Part shown: positions 34,932-44,444 of the stretch, in pieces
Numbering within the stretch: the first letter of the stretch is position 1
How the letters are laid out: each line of letters starts with the position of its first letter
Assembly (NCBI GenBank): GCA_017431345.1
Contig: JAFRLH010000012.1
Location: 1 to 64,000, forward strand
DNA length: 64,000 bases
Direction: 5' to 3'
DNA from: Lachnospiraceae bacterium
GTDB taxonomy: Bacteria > Bacillota > Clostridia > Lachnospirales > Lachnospiraceae
Program-made: the position numbers and the translations under genes
The notes under the pieces: generated by a model
What the model was told of the DNA's origin: nothing
Database searches by the model: none
What the model saw: only the letters and a program-made list of their open reading frames with translations

Positions 34932-36866
34932 ATGGAATATAAGTGGCCTTATAAAAATGAAACGGGAACGGAAGAGCGGATCTCCTGTGATGTGCTTGTC
35001 CTCGGTGGCGGCATGGCAGGATGTTATGCTGCCATAGCTGCAGCCAGACGCGGTCTGTCTGTTGTGCTGATGGAAAAAGGGGCGGCGGTCCGCAGCGGTT
35101 CGGCGGGCAGCGGCTTTGATCACTGGGAGACTGCCTGTACGAATCCGGGATCCCGGGTAACGCCGAAGGAGATCGCGGAGGCGTTTATCGATGAACAGGG
35201 CGGTTACAGCAACGGGATCGCGCAGTATATCTGCTGCCGGGAAGGATGGGACCGCCTGCTTGATATGGAAAGCTTCGGCGGGAAGATCCGCGATACGGAA
35301 GATCAATTTGCCGGCGCGGATTTCCGGGATGATGAAACGAAGCTGCTGTATGCCTATGATTACCGGAACCGCTATACGCTGCGGGTCTGGGGGACGACAT
35401 TTAAGCCGGCGCTGCGAAGAGAACTCTCCCGGCTTGGCGTGAAAGTCTATGATTATACCGAAGCCACGGGACTTCTGACTGCCGATGTAAACGGCAGGAA
35501 AACAAATACCGGCGCGATGGGCATGAACGTGCGCACCGGAAAAATGCTGATCGTATCAGCAAAAGAAACCGTCCTTGCGATGTCAAGGCCTGCCAGGATC
35601 TGGCTCTTTGATGCAGATCTTCCCGGGCTGTGTGAGTTCCGGCCGCCGCAGAGCATCGGCAGCGGCCATGCCATGGGATGGCGTGCCGGCGTGGAATTCA
35701 CGATGATGGAAAAATCCGTCTCCGGCGAATTTTCCGCGGCGGGCAGAAGTTACCCGCCATACGGCGCCGGGAACAATCACAATACCTGGTATGCCGCGAC
35801 CATGGTGGATGCCAGAGGCGTTGAGATCCCGTATGTCGACCGGGACGGCAGGATCCTGAAGACCGTGAAAGAACGGTATCTTCCGGCGCCGGGACAGAAG
35901 TTCTTCTTAAAAGGCGGCGTGATCGATGAAGCGAAATATGAATACCGCGGGCCGGAGACGATGCCTTTTGACGAACTGATGAAGCGCGGTTACAAAACAC
36001 CGTTTTATGCGGATCTTTCGCGGATGCCGGAGATGGAAAGAAAAGTCATCTGGGGCATGATGGTCGGCGAAGAAGGCAAGACCCGGGTGCCGGTCCTGCA
36101 GAATTATACGGAAAGAGGTTTCGATCCGGAGAAGCATATGCTGCAGAGTTACGGTACGGGATGGAAGTCGGCTTCGTTCCTTGCCCAGGAACGCCAGCTG
36201 TTCGGTGCGCCGGGCGGTATTTTCCATGACTGGGACCTGAAAACAAATATCGACGGGCTGTATGCCGCCGGCGATCAGCTTTTTGCTTCGGACTGCGCCG
36301 GGTTCGCGGCGGCTACAGGCTATTACGCCGGCAGAAAAGCGGCGGCTGCAGCGGAAAAGACAGGCCTGCTCTCTCCTGATGAAACGCAGATCAGCATTGA
36401 AAAGGAGCGGATCTATGCGCCATTTTTCAGGGAGCACGGCGTGCACTGGAAGGAGCTTAACATGGCCATCGCAAAGGCCATGCGCAATTACTGCGGCGCG
36501 GTAAAGAATGAAGAACTCCTGTCTGAAGGGCTGTCGCTTTTAAGCAGCTATGAAGAAGAGATCGTTCCCGAACTGTCCTGTGATAATCCGCATGATCTTG
36601 CCCGTACCCATGAAGTGATGGATATTCTTACGGTCAGCAGGATCATTATGGAGGCCTGCCGGATGAGGAAATCAGGTGCCAAAGCCCTGTATTTTGAACG
36701 GACGGACTATCCGGAAACGGATCCTCCGGAGGATGCGCATTTCATCACGATCCGTCAGGAAGACGGAGCGGTGATCCGCGGGGATGTCCCGTTCGGTTAT
36801 TACGGCGATCTTGAAGAAGAGTATGAAAAACGCAACCAGGACTATATAAAACGAGGCGGAAAGTGA
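34932..36866 (+). CDS. FAD-dependent reductase, fumarate reductase/AprA-like flavoprotein
   Basis: A 644-residue soluble flavoprotein of the succinate dehydrogenase/fumarate reductase/APS-reductase alpha superfamily. The FAD dinucleotide fold is VLVLGGGMAGCYAA with MEKG at the end of the second strand (residues 18-48), and the second FAD motif is GLYAAGDQLFASDCAG near residue 440. The mid-region around GNNHNTWYAA (His283) lies where this superfamily has its capping/active-site domain. No signal peptide, heme or FMN-attachment site is seen, so electrons must come from the ferredoxin encoded by the overlapping next gene. The pairing resembles AprA/AprB, but no sulfate-reduction genes are present, so the substrate is open. 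Confidence 0.85.
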   Translation: MEYKWPYKNETGTEERISCDVLVLGGGMAGCYAAIAAARRGLSVVLMEKGAAVRSGSAGSGFDHWETACTNPGSRVTPKEIAEAFIDEQGGYSNGIAQYICCREGWDRLLDMESFGGKIRDTEDQFAGADFRDDETKLLYAYDYRNRYTLRVWGTTFKPALRRELSRLGVKVYDYTEATGLLTADVNGRKTNTGAMGMNVRTGKMLIVSAKETVLAMSRPARIWLFDADLPGLCEFRPPQSIGSGHAMGWRAGVEFTMMEKSVSGEFSAAGRSYPPYGAGNNHNTWYAATMVDARGVEIPYVDRDGRILKTVKERYLPAPGQKFFLKGGVIDEAKYEYRGPETMPFDELMKRGYKTPFYADLSRMPEMERKVIWGMMVGEEGKTRVPVLQNYTERGFDPEKHMLQSYGTGWKSASFLAQERQLFGAPGGIFHDWDLKTNIDGLYAAGDQLFASDCAGFAAATGYYAGRKAAAAAEKTGLLSPDETQISIEKERIYAPFFREHGVHWKELNMAIAKAMRNYCGAVKNEELLSEGLSLLSSYEEEIVPELSCDNPHDLARTHEVMDILTVSRIIMEACRMRKSGAKALYFERTDYPETDPPEDAHFITIRQEDGAVIRGDVPFGYYGDLEEEYEKRNQDYIKRGGK

Positions 36867-37132
36867 TGGAAAAATGGACAGCTGCAGCGGTCCCGTGCAG
36901 CGCGGAACCGCTGATTTTTGAAGAAGAACTGTGCATCGGCTGCAACAGGTGCATGAATGTCTGCCAGGTGGACATCATGATCCCGAATCCGCAGCCCGGA
37001 AAGCCGCCGGTCGTGTTATATCCCGGAGAATGCTGGTATTGCGGATCATGCGTTATGGAATGCCCCCGGCCCGGCGCCATTAAGCTGCAGCATCCGCTGA
37101 TGAACCGGGCAAAATTCGTGCCGGTGAAATGA
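36866..37132 (+). CDS. 8Fe ferredoxin-like partner of the flavoprotein
   Basis: An 88-residue protein with two [4Fe-4S] motifs: CIGCNRCMNVCQVD and CWYCGSCVMECPRPGAI. Both have the CxxCxxCxxxC form followed by Pro or a close substitute. The arrangement, including the insert PNPQPGKPPVVLYPGE between clusters, is AprB-like. It starts by TGATG overlap with the flavoprotein gene, so the two almost certainly form a complex in which this subunit delivers electrons to FAD. A GTG one codon upstream is an alternative start. Confidence 0.88.
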   Translation: MEKWTAAAVPCSAEPLIFEEELCIGCNRCMNVCQVDIMIPNPQPGKPPVVLYPGECWYCGSCVMECPRPGAIKLQHPLMNRAKFVPVK

Positions 37133-37159
37133 GCCAAGGAGAACCGTCCCCTTGGCTCA
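37130..37159. repeat. GGGGACGGTTCT-core palindromic hairpin between convergent genes
   Basis: 10-bp arms TGAGCCAAGG / CCTTGGCTCA around AGAACCGTCC; on the other strand the core reads GGGGACGGTTCT. It includes the ferredoxin stop codon and may stop transcription from both sides. Related hairpins occur at 52719-52745 and 52778-52805. Confidence 0.75.
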
Positions 37160-37165
37160 GCAGCT

Positions 37166-38182
37166 TTATTCTTCGAACCGGAATATCCGTCGGGTATAGG
37201 CATTGATCAGCCGGATCCCTTCCGTTACATCATCCTTTGCTATCACAGAGCTCTGTGTATGGGCGAACCGGTCGATGATGGAAATACCGGCCACCCGGGT
37301 ACCATAATAAGCAAGGTTGATGGAAGAGGCGTCTGTGCCTCCGCGGTCCATGACATCCCGCTGATACCGGATGCCGTTTTCTTCGCAGCATGTGACCATT
37401 TCGTCCAGAAGGTACTCATCCACCATGGCGGAAGGGTTCCCGAAAGTGATTCCGACGCCTTCGCCTACCGTGTTGCTTCCCTTCAGATCGCACGGATAGA
37501 AGTGATCCGGGGAAACGTCCACGCTGATGCCGATGTCGGGCCGGATGCGTTCGGCAGCCACCGCAGCACCGCGGCAGCCTACTTCTTCCTGTACTGAGAA
37601 GACATACCAAATATCGTTCGGAAGATCTCCTTTATTTTCCCTCAGCGCCTCGATCAGCATAAAACAGCCGACTCTGTCATCAAAGGTCTTTGCACAGATC
37701 CGGCCGTTCGCCATCTCGTGCCAGTGCCCGACAAATCCGCAGTAATCCCCGATCTTTACATATTTTTCCGCATCTTCACGGGAAGTGCAGCCGATATCGA
37801 CGTACAGCTTTGTCACATCATTTTTTGCTTCCTCGATCTCGCTCTCGCAGCCGACGACACCGATGGTACCATTCGCGAACATTACCTTGTCATTATACAT
37901 GGAGGCGGTCCACACCCAGCCTACACGGCACAGGCGGATCCGCCCGTCCGGTTCGATCTTTGTGACCTGGCACCCGATCTCGTCCATATGTGCAGAGAGC
38001 ATGATCACCTTTTTGTCAGGATGATCCTGCCCGCGTTTTAAGCACAGCAGGTTCCCGAGCGCATCGATCCTGATCTCGTCTGCATATCCGGACACCTCGC
38101 GCCGGATGATCTCTCTGATATTCTTTTCGCGTCCGGATACGCCCCACGCCTGTGTCAGTTCCTTCAGCAATTCCCATTCCAT
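37166..38182 (-). CDS. M42 family metallo-aminopeptidase
   Basis: A 338-residue cytosolic zinc/cobalt peptidase. AHMDEIGCQVTKI supplies the first metal His/Asp, FDDRVG the bridging Asp, VQEEVGCRGA the catalytic Glu pair, and SVDVSPD another ligand. M42 enzymes (FrvX/PepA-like, tetrahedral aminopeptidases) trim small peptides in the cytoplasm. It is one of only two minus-strand genes in the window, convergent with the ferredoxin gene and divergent from ileS. Confidence 0.92.
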   Translation of the reverse strand: MEWELLKELTQAWGVSGREKNIREIIRREVSGYADEIRIDALGNLLCLKRGQDHPDKKVIMLSAHMDEIGCQVTKIEPDGRIRLCRVGWVWTASMYNDKVMFANGTIGVVGCESEIEEAKNDVTKLYVDIGCTSREDAEKYVKIGDYCGFVGHWHEMANGRICAKTFDDRVGCFMLIEALRENKGDLPNDIWYVFSVQEEVGCRGAAVAAERIRPDIGISVDVSPDHFYPCDLKGSNTVGEGVGITFGNPSAMVDEYLLDEMVTCCEENGIRYQRDVMDRGGTDASSINLAYYGTRVAGISIIDRFAHTQSSVIAKDDVTEGIRLINAYTRRIFRFEE

Positions 38183-38227
38183 GTCCGCATCACTGCCTTT
38201 CCCGGAAGCTTTCCGCTTGTCATGGAG

Positions 38228-38255
38228 ATTATACCACAGCTCCGGCCGGGTGCAA
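38228..38255 (-). promoter_or_regulatory. promoter of the M42 peptidase
   Basis: On the minus strand -35 TTGCAC (38255-38250), 16-base spacer, perfect -10 TATAAT (38233-38228), about 46 bases before the start codon. Confidence 0.8.
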
Positions 38256-38317
38256 TCCGAAAATCCCCTCCAGATCTGCCGTGAATTCGCAGAAAAACAC
38301 CCTGCTGACCGAAAAAC

Positions 38318-38346
38318 TTGACATCACGGGCTTCTTCCCTTATAAT
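38318..38346 (+). promoter_or_regulatory. consensus promoter of ileS
   Basis: Perfect -35 TTGACA (38318-38323), 17-base spacer, perfect -10 TATAAT (38341-38346). It is the strongest sigma-A match seen in the window and drives the T-box leader. Confidence 0.93.
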
Positions 38347-38352
38347 GTTGCG

Positions 38353-38620
38353 GAATAAAGACCGTGATGGAGACAGTACGCGTCCGGAAAGCTTACAGCG
38401 AGCCTGCAGAGGATGAGAGGCAGACAGCAGCAGCGGATGGCGGAATATCACTCCGGAGTTTCTGACCGAAAGGATGATCCTGTAGGCTCAGACGGACCCG
38501 CCGTTATCCGGGGCGTATATAGGCGCGCCAGCTTCTGCCGGCGGCAGTATACAGGAAAACTTGGTGGTTACGGATGGTAATGCCCTTCGTCCTGGTTTGG
38601 ACGGAGGGTTTATTGTTTTC
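38353..38620 (+). promoter_or_regulatory. T-box riboswitch (isoleucine) upstream of ileS
   Basis: A leader of about 320 bases lies between the ileS promoter and start. Stem I contains the likely specifier ATC (Ile, 38447-38449) in GAATATCAC. The T-box region is TTGGTGG followed by TTACGG (38561-38572), able to contact the NCCA end of uncharged tRNA. The competing terminator is CCCTTCGTCC / GGACGGAGGG (38583-38592, 38599-38608) followed by TTTATTGTTTT. Uncharged tRNA-Ile should favour the antiterminator and read-through into ileS. Confidence 0.9.
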
Positions 38621-38671
38621 AAAAGAAATTCACGGGACAGATTATCGTGCCGTGAACAGGAGGTTAAGCCT

Positions 38672-41600
38672 ATGCTTTACAAAAAAGTCCCCACCGACAT
38701 GAACTTTGTCGAAAGAGAAAAAGCAGTAGAGGACTTCTGGAAAGAGAATGACATCTTCAGGAAAAGCATGACCAGCCGTGAGGACGGACCGGAGTACATG
38801 TTTTATGACGGACCGCCTACGGCCAACGGAAAACCGCACATCGGTCATGTCCTGACCCGCGTGATCAAAGACATGATCCCGCGTTACCGCACCATGAAGG
38901 GATACAATGTTCCCCGTAAGGCCGGCTGGGATACGCACGGACTCCCCGTCGAGCTGGAAGTCGAGAAAGAGCTCGGCCTGGACGGGAAGGATCAGATCGA
39001 ACAGTACGGTCTGGAGCCGTTCATCCAGAAATGCAAAGAGAGCGTCTGGCGTTATAAAGGCATGTGGGAAGAGTTCTCCGGAAAAGTCGGCTTCTGGGCC
39101 GATATGGACGATCCCTATGTAACATACCATGATGATTTCATCGAATCCGAATGGTGGGCGTTAAAGAAGATCTGGGACAAGGGCCTGCTTTACAAGGGCT
39201 TCAAGATCGTCCCTTACTGCCCCCGCTGCGGCACCCCGCTGTCATCCCACGAGGTCGCACAGGGCTACAAGACCGTAAAAGAGCGTTCCGCAGTAGTACG
39301 CTTCAAATGTGCGGACGAGGATGCGTATTTCCTGGCATGGACGACCACGCCCTGGACGCTGCCTTCGAATATCGCGCTCTGTGTGAACCCGAACGATACT
39401 TATGTGAAAGTCAAAGCCGCTGACGGCTATACCTATTATCTCGCCCAGGCGCTTCTGGATACCGTGCTTGGAGATCTCGCGAAAGACGGCAAGCCCGCTT
39501 ACGAGATCCTGGAGACCATGAAGGGAACGGATCTGGAGTACAAAGAGTACGAACCGCTTTACCAGGCTGCGGCGGATGTTGCTGCAAAGCAGCACAAAAA
39601 AGCCTTCTTCATCTATTGCGATACTTATGTAACCATGACCGACGGTACCGGTATCGTTCACATTGCGCCGGCATTCGGTGAAGATGACGCGAGAGTCGGA
39701 AGAAAATACGACGCGCCGTTCGTGCAGCTTGTCGACAGCACCGGCCGTCTTATTGAGGGAACGCCTTTTGCGGGCATGCGCTGCAAGCCCACTCAGGAGG
39801 AAATCGCCGATGGCGCGGTTTCCGCAGACCCCGAAGTGCTGAAGGATCTGGACAAGAGGGAACTTCTGTTTGCCGCACCCAAATTCGAACATGATTATCC
39901 GCACTGCTGGCGCTGCGACACGCCTCTGCTTTACTATGCAAGGGAATCCTGGTTCATCAAGATGACCGAAGTCAAGGATGATCTGATCAGGAACAACAAT
40001 ACCATCAACTGGATCCCCGAGAGCATCGGCAAAGGCCGTTTCGGAGACTGGCTTGAGAATATCCAGGACTGGGGCATCTCCAGAGACCGTTACTGGGGAA
40101 CGCCGCTGAACGTCTGGGAGTGCGAGTGCGGAAAACGTCACGCGATCGGTTCCAGAGAAGAACTGAAAGCTATGTCCGACAACTGCCCGGATGATCTGGA
40201 ACTGCACAGACCTTTCGTGGACCGTGTGACGATCAAATGCCCGGACTGCGGAAAGGAAATGCACAGGGTGCCCGAAGTCATTGACTGCTGGTTCGATTCC
40301 GGCGCCATGCCTTTCGCGCAGTACCATTATCCTTTTGAAAACGAGGAACTCTTTAAGAAGAACTTCCCGGCAGACTTCATCAGCGAAGCTGTGGACCAGA
40401 CCAGAGGCTGGTTCTACTCGCTGCTTGCGATTTCCACGCTGATCTTCAACCAGGCGCCTTATAAGAACGTGATCGTTCTGGGCCATGTCCAGGATGAGAA
40501 CGGCCAGAAGATGAGCAAGTCGAAGGGCAACGCCGTGGATCCCATGGATGCACTGAACCAGTACGGTGCGGACGCCATCCGCTGGTACTTCTACATCAAT
40601 TCCGCACCCTGGCTGCCGAACCGTTTCCACGGAAAAGCCGTGACGGAAGGCCAGCGGAAGTTCATGGGAACGCTCTGGAATACGTATGCTTTCTATGTTC
40701 TTTATGCGAACATTGATAATTTTGATCCTACGAAATATGAACTTGACAAAGCATCCCTTACCGCCATGGATAAATGGATGCTCAGCAAACTCAACACGCT
40801 TATTAAGAACGTGGACAGCGCGCTTGCGAATTACCAGATCCCCGAAGCGGCCAGATTCCTGCAGAATTTCGTGGATGACATGAGCAACTGGTATGTCCGC
40901 AGAAGCCGTGAGAGATTCTGGGCTTCCGGCATGGAGCAGGATAAGATCAATGCGTACATGACCCTGTACACCACGCTGGTGACCGTTGCCAGGCTCGCTG
41001 CTCCGCTTACACCTTTCATGACGGAAGATATGTACCAGAATCTGGTAAGAGGGCTGGATCAGACCGCACCTGAGAGCATCCACCTGACGGATTATCCGGA
41101 GGCGGACGACAGCATGATCGATGCGGAACTTGAGAAAGACATGGATGCTGTTCTCAAGATCGTGGCGATGGGCCGCGCCTGCAGAAATGCGGTGAACATC
41201 AAGAACCGCCAGCCGATCAGCCAGATGTTCGCAAAATCCCCTGTGGAGCTTTCCGATTTCTACGGAGATATCATCAGGGATGAGCTGAATGTCAAGAAGA
41301 TCACCTTTACGGATGAGGTGGACGGATTCATTTCCTATTCTTTCAAACCGCAGATGAGGACGCTCGGACCGAAGTACGGCAAGAAACTGAACGAGATCCG
41401 CACCATGCTCGCGAATATCGACGGCAGTGCGGCCATGCGGGAACTGCAGGATACAGGAAATCTGACCCTTACCTTTGCGGACGGAAGCAGAGCCATCCTT
41501 GCGGAAGAGGATCTGCTGATCGATACCGCCCAGACGGAAGGCTTTGTAACAGAGACCGCCGGCGACTGGACGGTCGTGCTCGACACCAACCTTACGGAAG

Positions 41601-41860
41601 AACTAAAGGAAGAAGGCTATATCAGGGAACTGACCAGCAAGATCCAGACCATGAGAAAGGAAGCGGGCTTTGAAGTCATGGACCATATCCATGTCTACTT
41701 CACCGGTTCCGCACAGGCAACAGAGATTCTGAAGAAACACGAAGCCGAACTGCTGCATGATGTTCTTGGCGAAGCACTGTTCACCGGTGAGAGCGACGGC
41801 TATGTAAAGGAATGGAAGATCAATGACGAGCCTGTAACACTGGGCGTAAAAAAGCTGTGA
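38672..41860 (+). CDS. ileS: isoleucyl-tRNA synthetase, long (type 2, eukaryote-like) form
   Basis: A 1062-residue class I synthetase. HIGH is KPHIGHVLTRVIKD, KMSKS is KMSKSKGN, and TTTPWTLPSN marks the editing domain, with the anticodon-binding helices after MDKWMLSKL. The length and the GPPTANGKPHIGH wording fit the IleRS2 group of Clostridia, which is longer than the ~930-residue E. coli type and is often less sensitive to mupirocin; resistance here is inference. CAGGAGG lies 8 bases before ATG 38672. It is controlled by the T-box upstream. Confidence 0.97.
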   Translation: MLYKKVPTDMNFVEREKAVEDFWKENDIFRKSMTSREDGPEYMFYDGPPTANGKPHIGHVLTRVIKDMIPRYRTMKGYNVPRKAGWDTHGLPVELEVEKELGLDGKDQIEQYGLEPFIQKCKESVWRYKGMWEEFSGKVGFWADMDDPYVTYHDDFIESEWWALKKIWDKGLLYKGFKIVPYCPRCGTPLSSHEVAQGYKTVKERSAVVRFKCADEDAYFLAWTTTPWTLPSNIALCVNPNDTYVKVKAADGYTYYLAQALLDTVLGDLAKDGKPAYEILETMKGTDLEYKEYEPLYQAAADVAAKQHKKAFFIYCDTYVTMTDGTGIVHIAPAFGEDDARVGRKYDAPFVQLVDSTGRLIEGTPFAGMRCKPTQEEIADGAVSADPEVLKDLDKRELLFAAPKFEHDYPHCWRCDTPLLYYARESWFIKMTEVKDDLIRNNNTINWIPESIGKGRFGDWLENIQDWGISRDRYWGTPLNVWECECGKRHAIGSREELKAMSDNCPDDLELHRPFVDRVTIKCPDCGKEMHRVPEVIDCWFDSGAMPFAQYHYPFENEELFKKNFPADFISEAVDQTRGWFYSLLAISTLIFNQAPYKNVIVLGHVQDENGQKMSKSKGNAVDPMDALNQYGADAIRWYFYINSAPWLPNRFHGKAVTEGQRKFMGTLWNTYAFYVLYANIDNFDPTKYELDKASLTAMDKWMLSKLNTLIKNVDSALANYQIPEAARFLQNFVDDMSNWYVRRSRERFWASGMEQDKINAYMTLYTTLVTVARLAAPLTPFMTEDMYQNLVRGLDQTAPESIHLTDYPEADDSMIDAELEKDMDAVLKIVAMGRACRNAVNIKNRQPISQMFAKSPVELSDFYGDIIRDELNVKKITFTDEVDGFISYSFKPQMRTLGPKYGKKLNEIRTMLANIDGSAAMRELQDTGNLTLTFADGSRAILAEEDLLIDTAQTEGFVTETAGDWTVVLDTNLTEELKEEGYIRELTSKIQTMRKEAGFEVMDHIHVYFTGSAQATEILKKHEAELLHDVLGEALFTGESDGYVKEWKINDEPVTLGVKKL

Positions 41861-41879
41861 AAGAAAAGAGGATGATTAT

Positions 41880-44318
41880 TTGAATTATTTCGAATTTGAT
41901 AAAGAGGTTTTTAAGAAAAGGGTAGAAGAGTTCGTGAAAATGAACTCCAAGACGACACTGGAAAAGGCGACCAATGCGCAGATCTTCAGGGCGGCAGCAT
42001 CCGCGCTGAAGGAACAGATCATCGACGCATGGCTCGAGACCAGAAAAAAGGCCGGCGAACAGGATGTCAAAATGGTCTATTATATGTCCATGGAATTCCT
42101 GATGGGCCGCGCCATGGGAAACGATCTGATCAATATCGGCGCGCTTGAGGAAGTAAAGGAAGCCCTTGCGGAAATGGGCGTTGATTACAATGCCATCGAA
42201 GACGAGGAGAGAGACTGGGCGCTCGGAAACGGCGGTCTCGGCCGTCTGGCGGCCTGCTTCCTGGATTCCCTTTCCACGCTCGGCTATCACGCATACGGCG
42301 CCGGAATCCGCTATAAATACGGCATGTTCCGTCAGAAGATCGAGGACGGCTATCAGAAGGAAGTGCCGGACAGATGGCTGTACGGCAACGAGAATCCTTT
42401 TGAGATCCGCAGAAGTTCTCATACGAAGGAAATCAAATTCGGCGGCTATACAAGATATGAGACCGATGAGAACGGCCGTCCCTGCTATGTGCAGGAAGGG
42501 TATCAGTCTGTCCTGGCTGTTCCCTATGACATGCCCGTGATCGGCTACAAGAACGGCATCATCAATACACTGAGACTCTGGGATGCGGAGCCGGTGGATG
42601 ATTTTGATCTGGAAAGCTTCGACATGGGTGACTATGAAGGAAGCCGCAAGAACTCGGATCTGGCTGAGACCATGTGCAAGGTCCTGTATCCGGCAGACCA
42701 TCATTATGCCGGCAAGGAGCTCAGACTGAAACAGCAGTATTTCTTCGTTTCGGCGACGCTGCAGAGAGCAGTTGAAAGATACAAGGAGAGCCATCCCGAC
42801 GTCAGGAAGCTCTATGAAAAAGTCTGTTTCCAGATGAACGATACCCATCCCACGATCGCCGTAGCAGAACTTATGCGTATCCTTCTGGATGAGGAGAAAC
42901 TCGAATGGGATGAAGCCTGGGAGGTCACCAAGAAGACCTGTGCTTATACGAACCATACGATCATGGCGGAAGCGCTCGAAAAATGGCCGATCGACCTGTT
43001 CCAGCGTCTGCTGCCCAGGGTCTACCAGATCATCGACGAGATCAACAGACGTTTTGTCCTGTATATCAGGGAGCACTATCCGAACCAGCCTGAAAAGGTA
43101 AAAGCTATGGCGATCCTTTATGAAGGGCAGGTGCGCATGGCAAATCTTGCCATCGTAGGCGGATTCTCGGTAAACGGCGTTGCAAAGCTTCATACGGAGA
43201 TCCTTATGAACCAGCAGCTGAAGGACTTCTATCAGCTGTATCCGCAGAAGTTCAACAACAAGACCAACGGCATCACCCAGAGAAGGTTCCTGCTTCACGG
43301 CAATCCCCTGCAGGCGGAGTGGATCACAAAGCATATCGGAGACGGCTGGATCACCGATCTTCCGCAGCTCGAAAAGCTTCTTCCGCTCGCCGACGATCCT
43401 GCCGCACGGGAAGAATACAGGCAGATCAAGCGTGCGAACAAGCTGCGGCTTGCTGCTTATATTAAAGAGCATAACGGCATCGACGTCGATCCCGATTCGA
43501 TCTTTGACGTCCAGGTAAAGCGCCTGCATGAGTATAAGCGCCAGCTGCTGAACATCCTGCATATCATGCATCTGTACAACTACCTGAAGGATCATCCGGA
43601 GGCGGTTTATTATCCGAGGACCTTCATTTTCGGCGCAAAGGCGGCTGCCGGTTATGTAAATGCCAAGCTTACGATCAAGCTCATCAACTCTGTCGCCGAT
43701 GTCGTAAACAATGATCCGGTGATCAGAGGCAGGATCAAAGTCGTCTTTATCGAAGACTACCGCGTAAGCAATGCAGAGATCATCTTCCCGGCCAGTGATG
43801 TGTCCGAGCAGATCTCCACGGCTTCCAAGGAAGCGTCCGGAACCGGAAACATGAAATTCATGCTGAACGGCGCGCTGACGCTTGGTACGCTTGACGGCGC
43901 CAATGTCGAGATCGTGGAAGAGGTCGGCAATGACAACGCCTTTATCTTCGGCATGTCTGCCGAGGAAGTCATTGCGTATGAACAGAATGGAAATTATGAT
44001 CCGAAGGAGATCATCCGGAACGACAACGATATCCGCAGAGTCATTATGCAGCTTGTGAACGGCACCTATTCGAACGGGGACGAGAACCTGTTCAGACCGC
44101 TGTATGATACGCTTGTCGGCAAGGATCCCTATTTCATCCTGAAGGATTTCCGCGCCTATGATCATGCGCATATCATGGTGGAGAAGGCTTACCGTGATCA
44201 AGATGGCTGGCTGAGATCTTCGATCATCAATATCGCAAAAGCCGGAAAATTCTCGTCTGACAGAACGATCCAGGAGTATGTCGATGAGATCTGGCATCTG
44301 GATAAACTGAAAATGTGA
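41880..44318 (+). CDS. glgP: glycogen/starch/alpha-glucan phosphorylase
   Basis: An 812-residue PLP enzyme that releases glucose-1-phosphate from storage glucan. GNGGLGRLAACFLDSLSTL, NDTHPTIAVAELMR and the PLP-lysine motif EASGTGNMKFMLNGALT are intact and the length is standard. The start is TTG, following AAAGAGGATG; no ATG lies close by. There is no other glycogen gene near. It follows ileS by 19 bases and ends at a hairpin terminator. Confidence 0.96.
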   Translation: MNYFEFDKEVFKKRVEEFVKMNSKTTLEKATNAQIFRAAASALKEQIIDAWLETRKKAGEQDVKMVYYMSMEFLMGRAMGNDLINIGALEEVKEALAEMGVDYNAIEDEERDWALGNGGLGRLAACFLDSLSTLGYHAYGAGIRYKYGMFRQKIEDGYQKEVPDRWLYGNENPFEIRRSSHTKEIKFGGYTRYETDENGRPCYVQEGYQSVLAVPYDMPVIGYKNGIINTLRLWDAEPVDDFDLESFDMGDYEGSRKNSDLAETMCKVLYPADHHYAGKELRLKQQYFFVSATLQRAVERYKESHPDVRKLYEKVCFQMNDTHPTIAVAELMRILLDEEKLEWDEAWEVTKKTCAYTNHTIMAEALEKWPIDLFQRLLPRVYQIIDEINRRFVLYIREHYPNQPEKVKAMAILYEGQVRMANLAIVGGFSVNGVAKLHTEILMNQQLKDFYQLYPQKFNNKTNGITQRRFLLHGNPLQAEWITKHIGDGWITDLPQLEKLLPLADDPAAREEYRQIKRANKLRLAAYIKEHNGIDVDPDSIFDVQVKRLHEYKRQLLNILHIMHLYNYLKDHPEAVYYPRTFIFGAKAAAGYVNAKLTIKLINSVADVVNNDPVIRGRIKVVFIEDYRVSNAEIIFPASDVSEQISTASKEASGTGNMKFMLNGALTLGTLDGANVEIVEEVGNDNAFIFGMSAEEVIAYEQNGNYDPKEIIRNDNDIRRVIMQLVNGTYSNGDENLFRPLYDTLVGKDPYFILKDFRAYDHAHIMVEKAYRDQDGWLRSSIINIAKAGKFSSDRTIQEYVDEIWHLDKLKM

Positions 44319-44335
44319 CGATTCAAGAGAGATGA

Positions 44336-44376
44336 CTGTCCTCACATCATGTCCGCATGAATGTGGGGACAGGTCT
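44336..44376 (+). terminator. terminator after glgP
   Basis: 12-bp stem CTGTCCTCACAT / ATGTGGGGACAG with one G-T pair, followed by a weak T run (TCTTTAT). Confidence 0.7.
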
Positions 44377-44409
44377 TTATGGCGTACTCCGCTTTTCGTG
44401 ACTATTTCG

Positions 44410-44438
44410 TTTACAATGCCGGTTAAAAATGTTAAGAT
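44410..44438 (+). promoter_or_regulatory. promoter of the c-di-AMP operon
   Basis: -35 TTTACA (44410-44415), 17-base spacer, -10 TAAGAT (44433-44438). The expected start site falls on or within a base or two of the ATG at 44445, implying a leaderless or nearly leaderless mRNA. Confidence 0.7.
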
Positions 44439-44444
44439 AGGAAC

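Noticed and set aside
34932-37132. Dissimilatory APS reductase (aprBA)
   Set aside because: Domain types and cluster spacing are similar, but gene order is reversed, no sat, dsr or qmo genes are present, and transporters precede it. Kept as an AprA-like reductase of unknown substrate.
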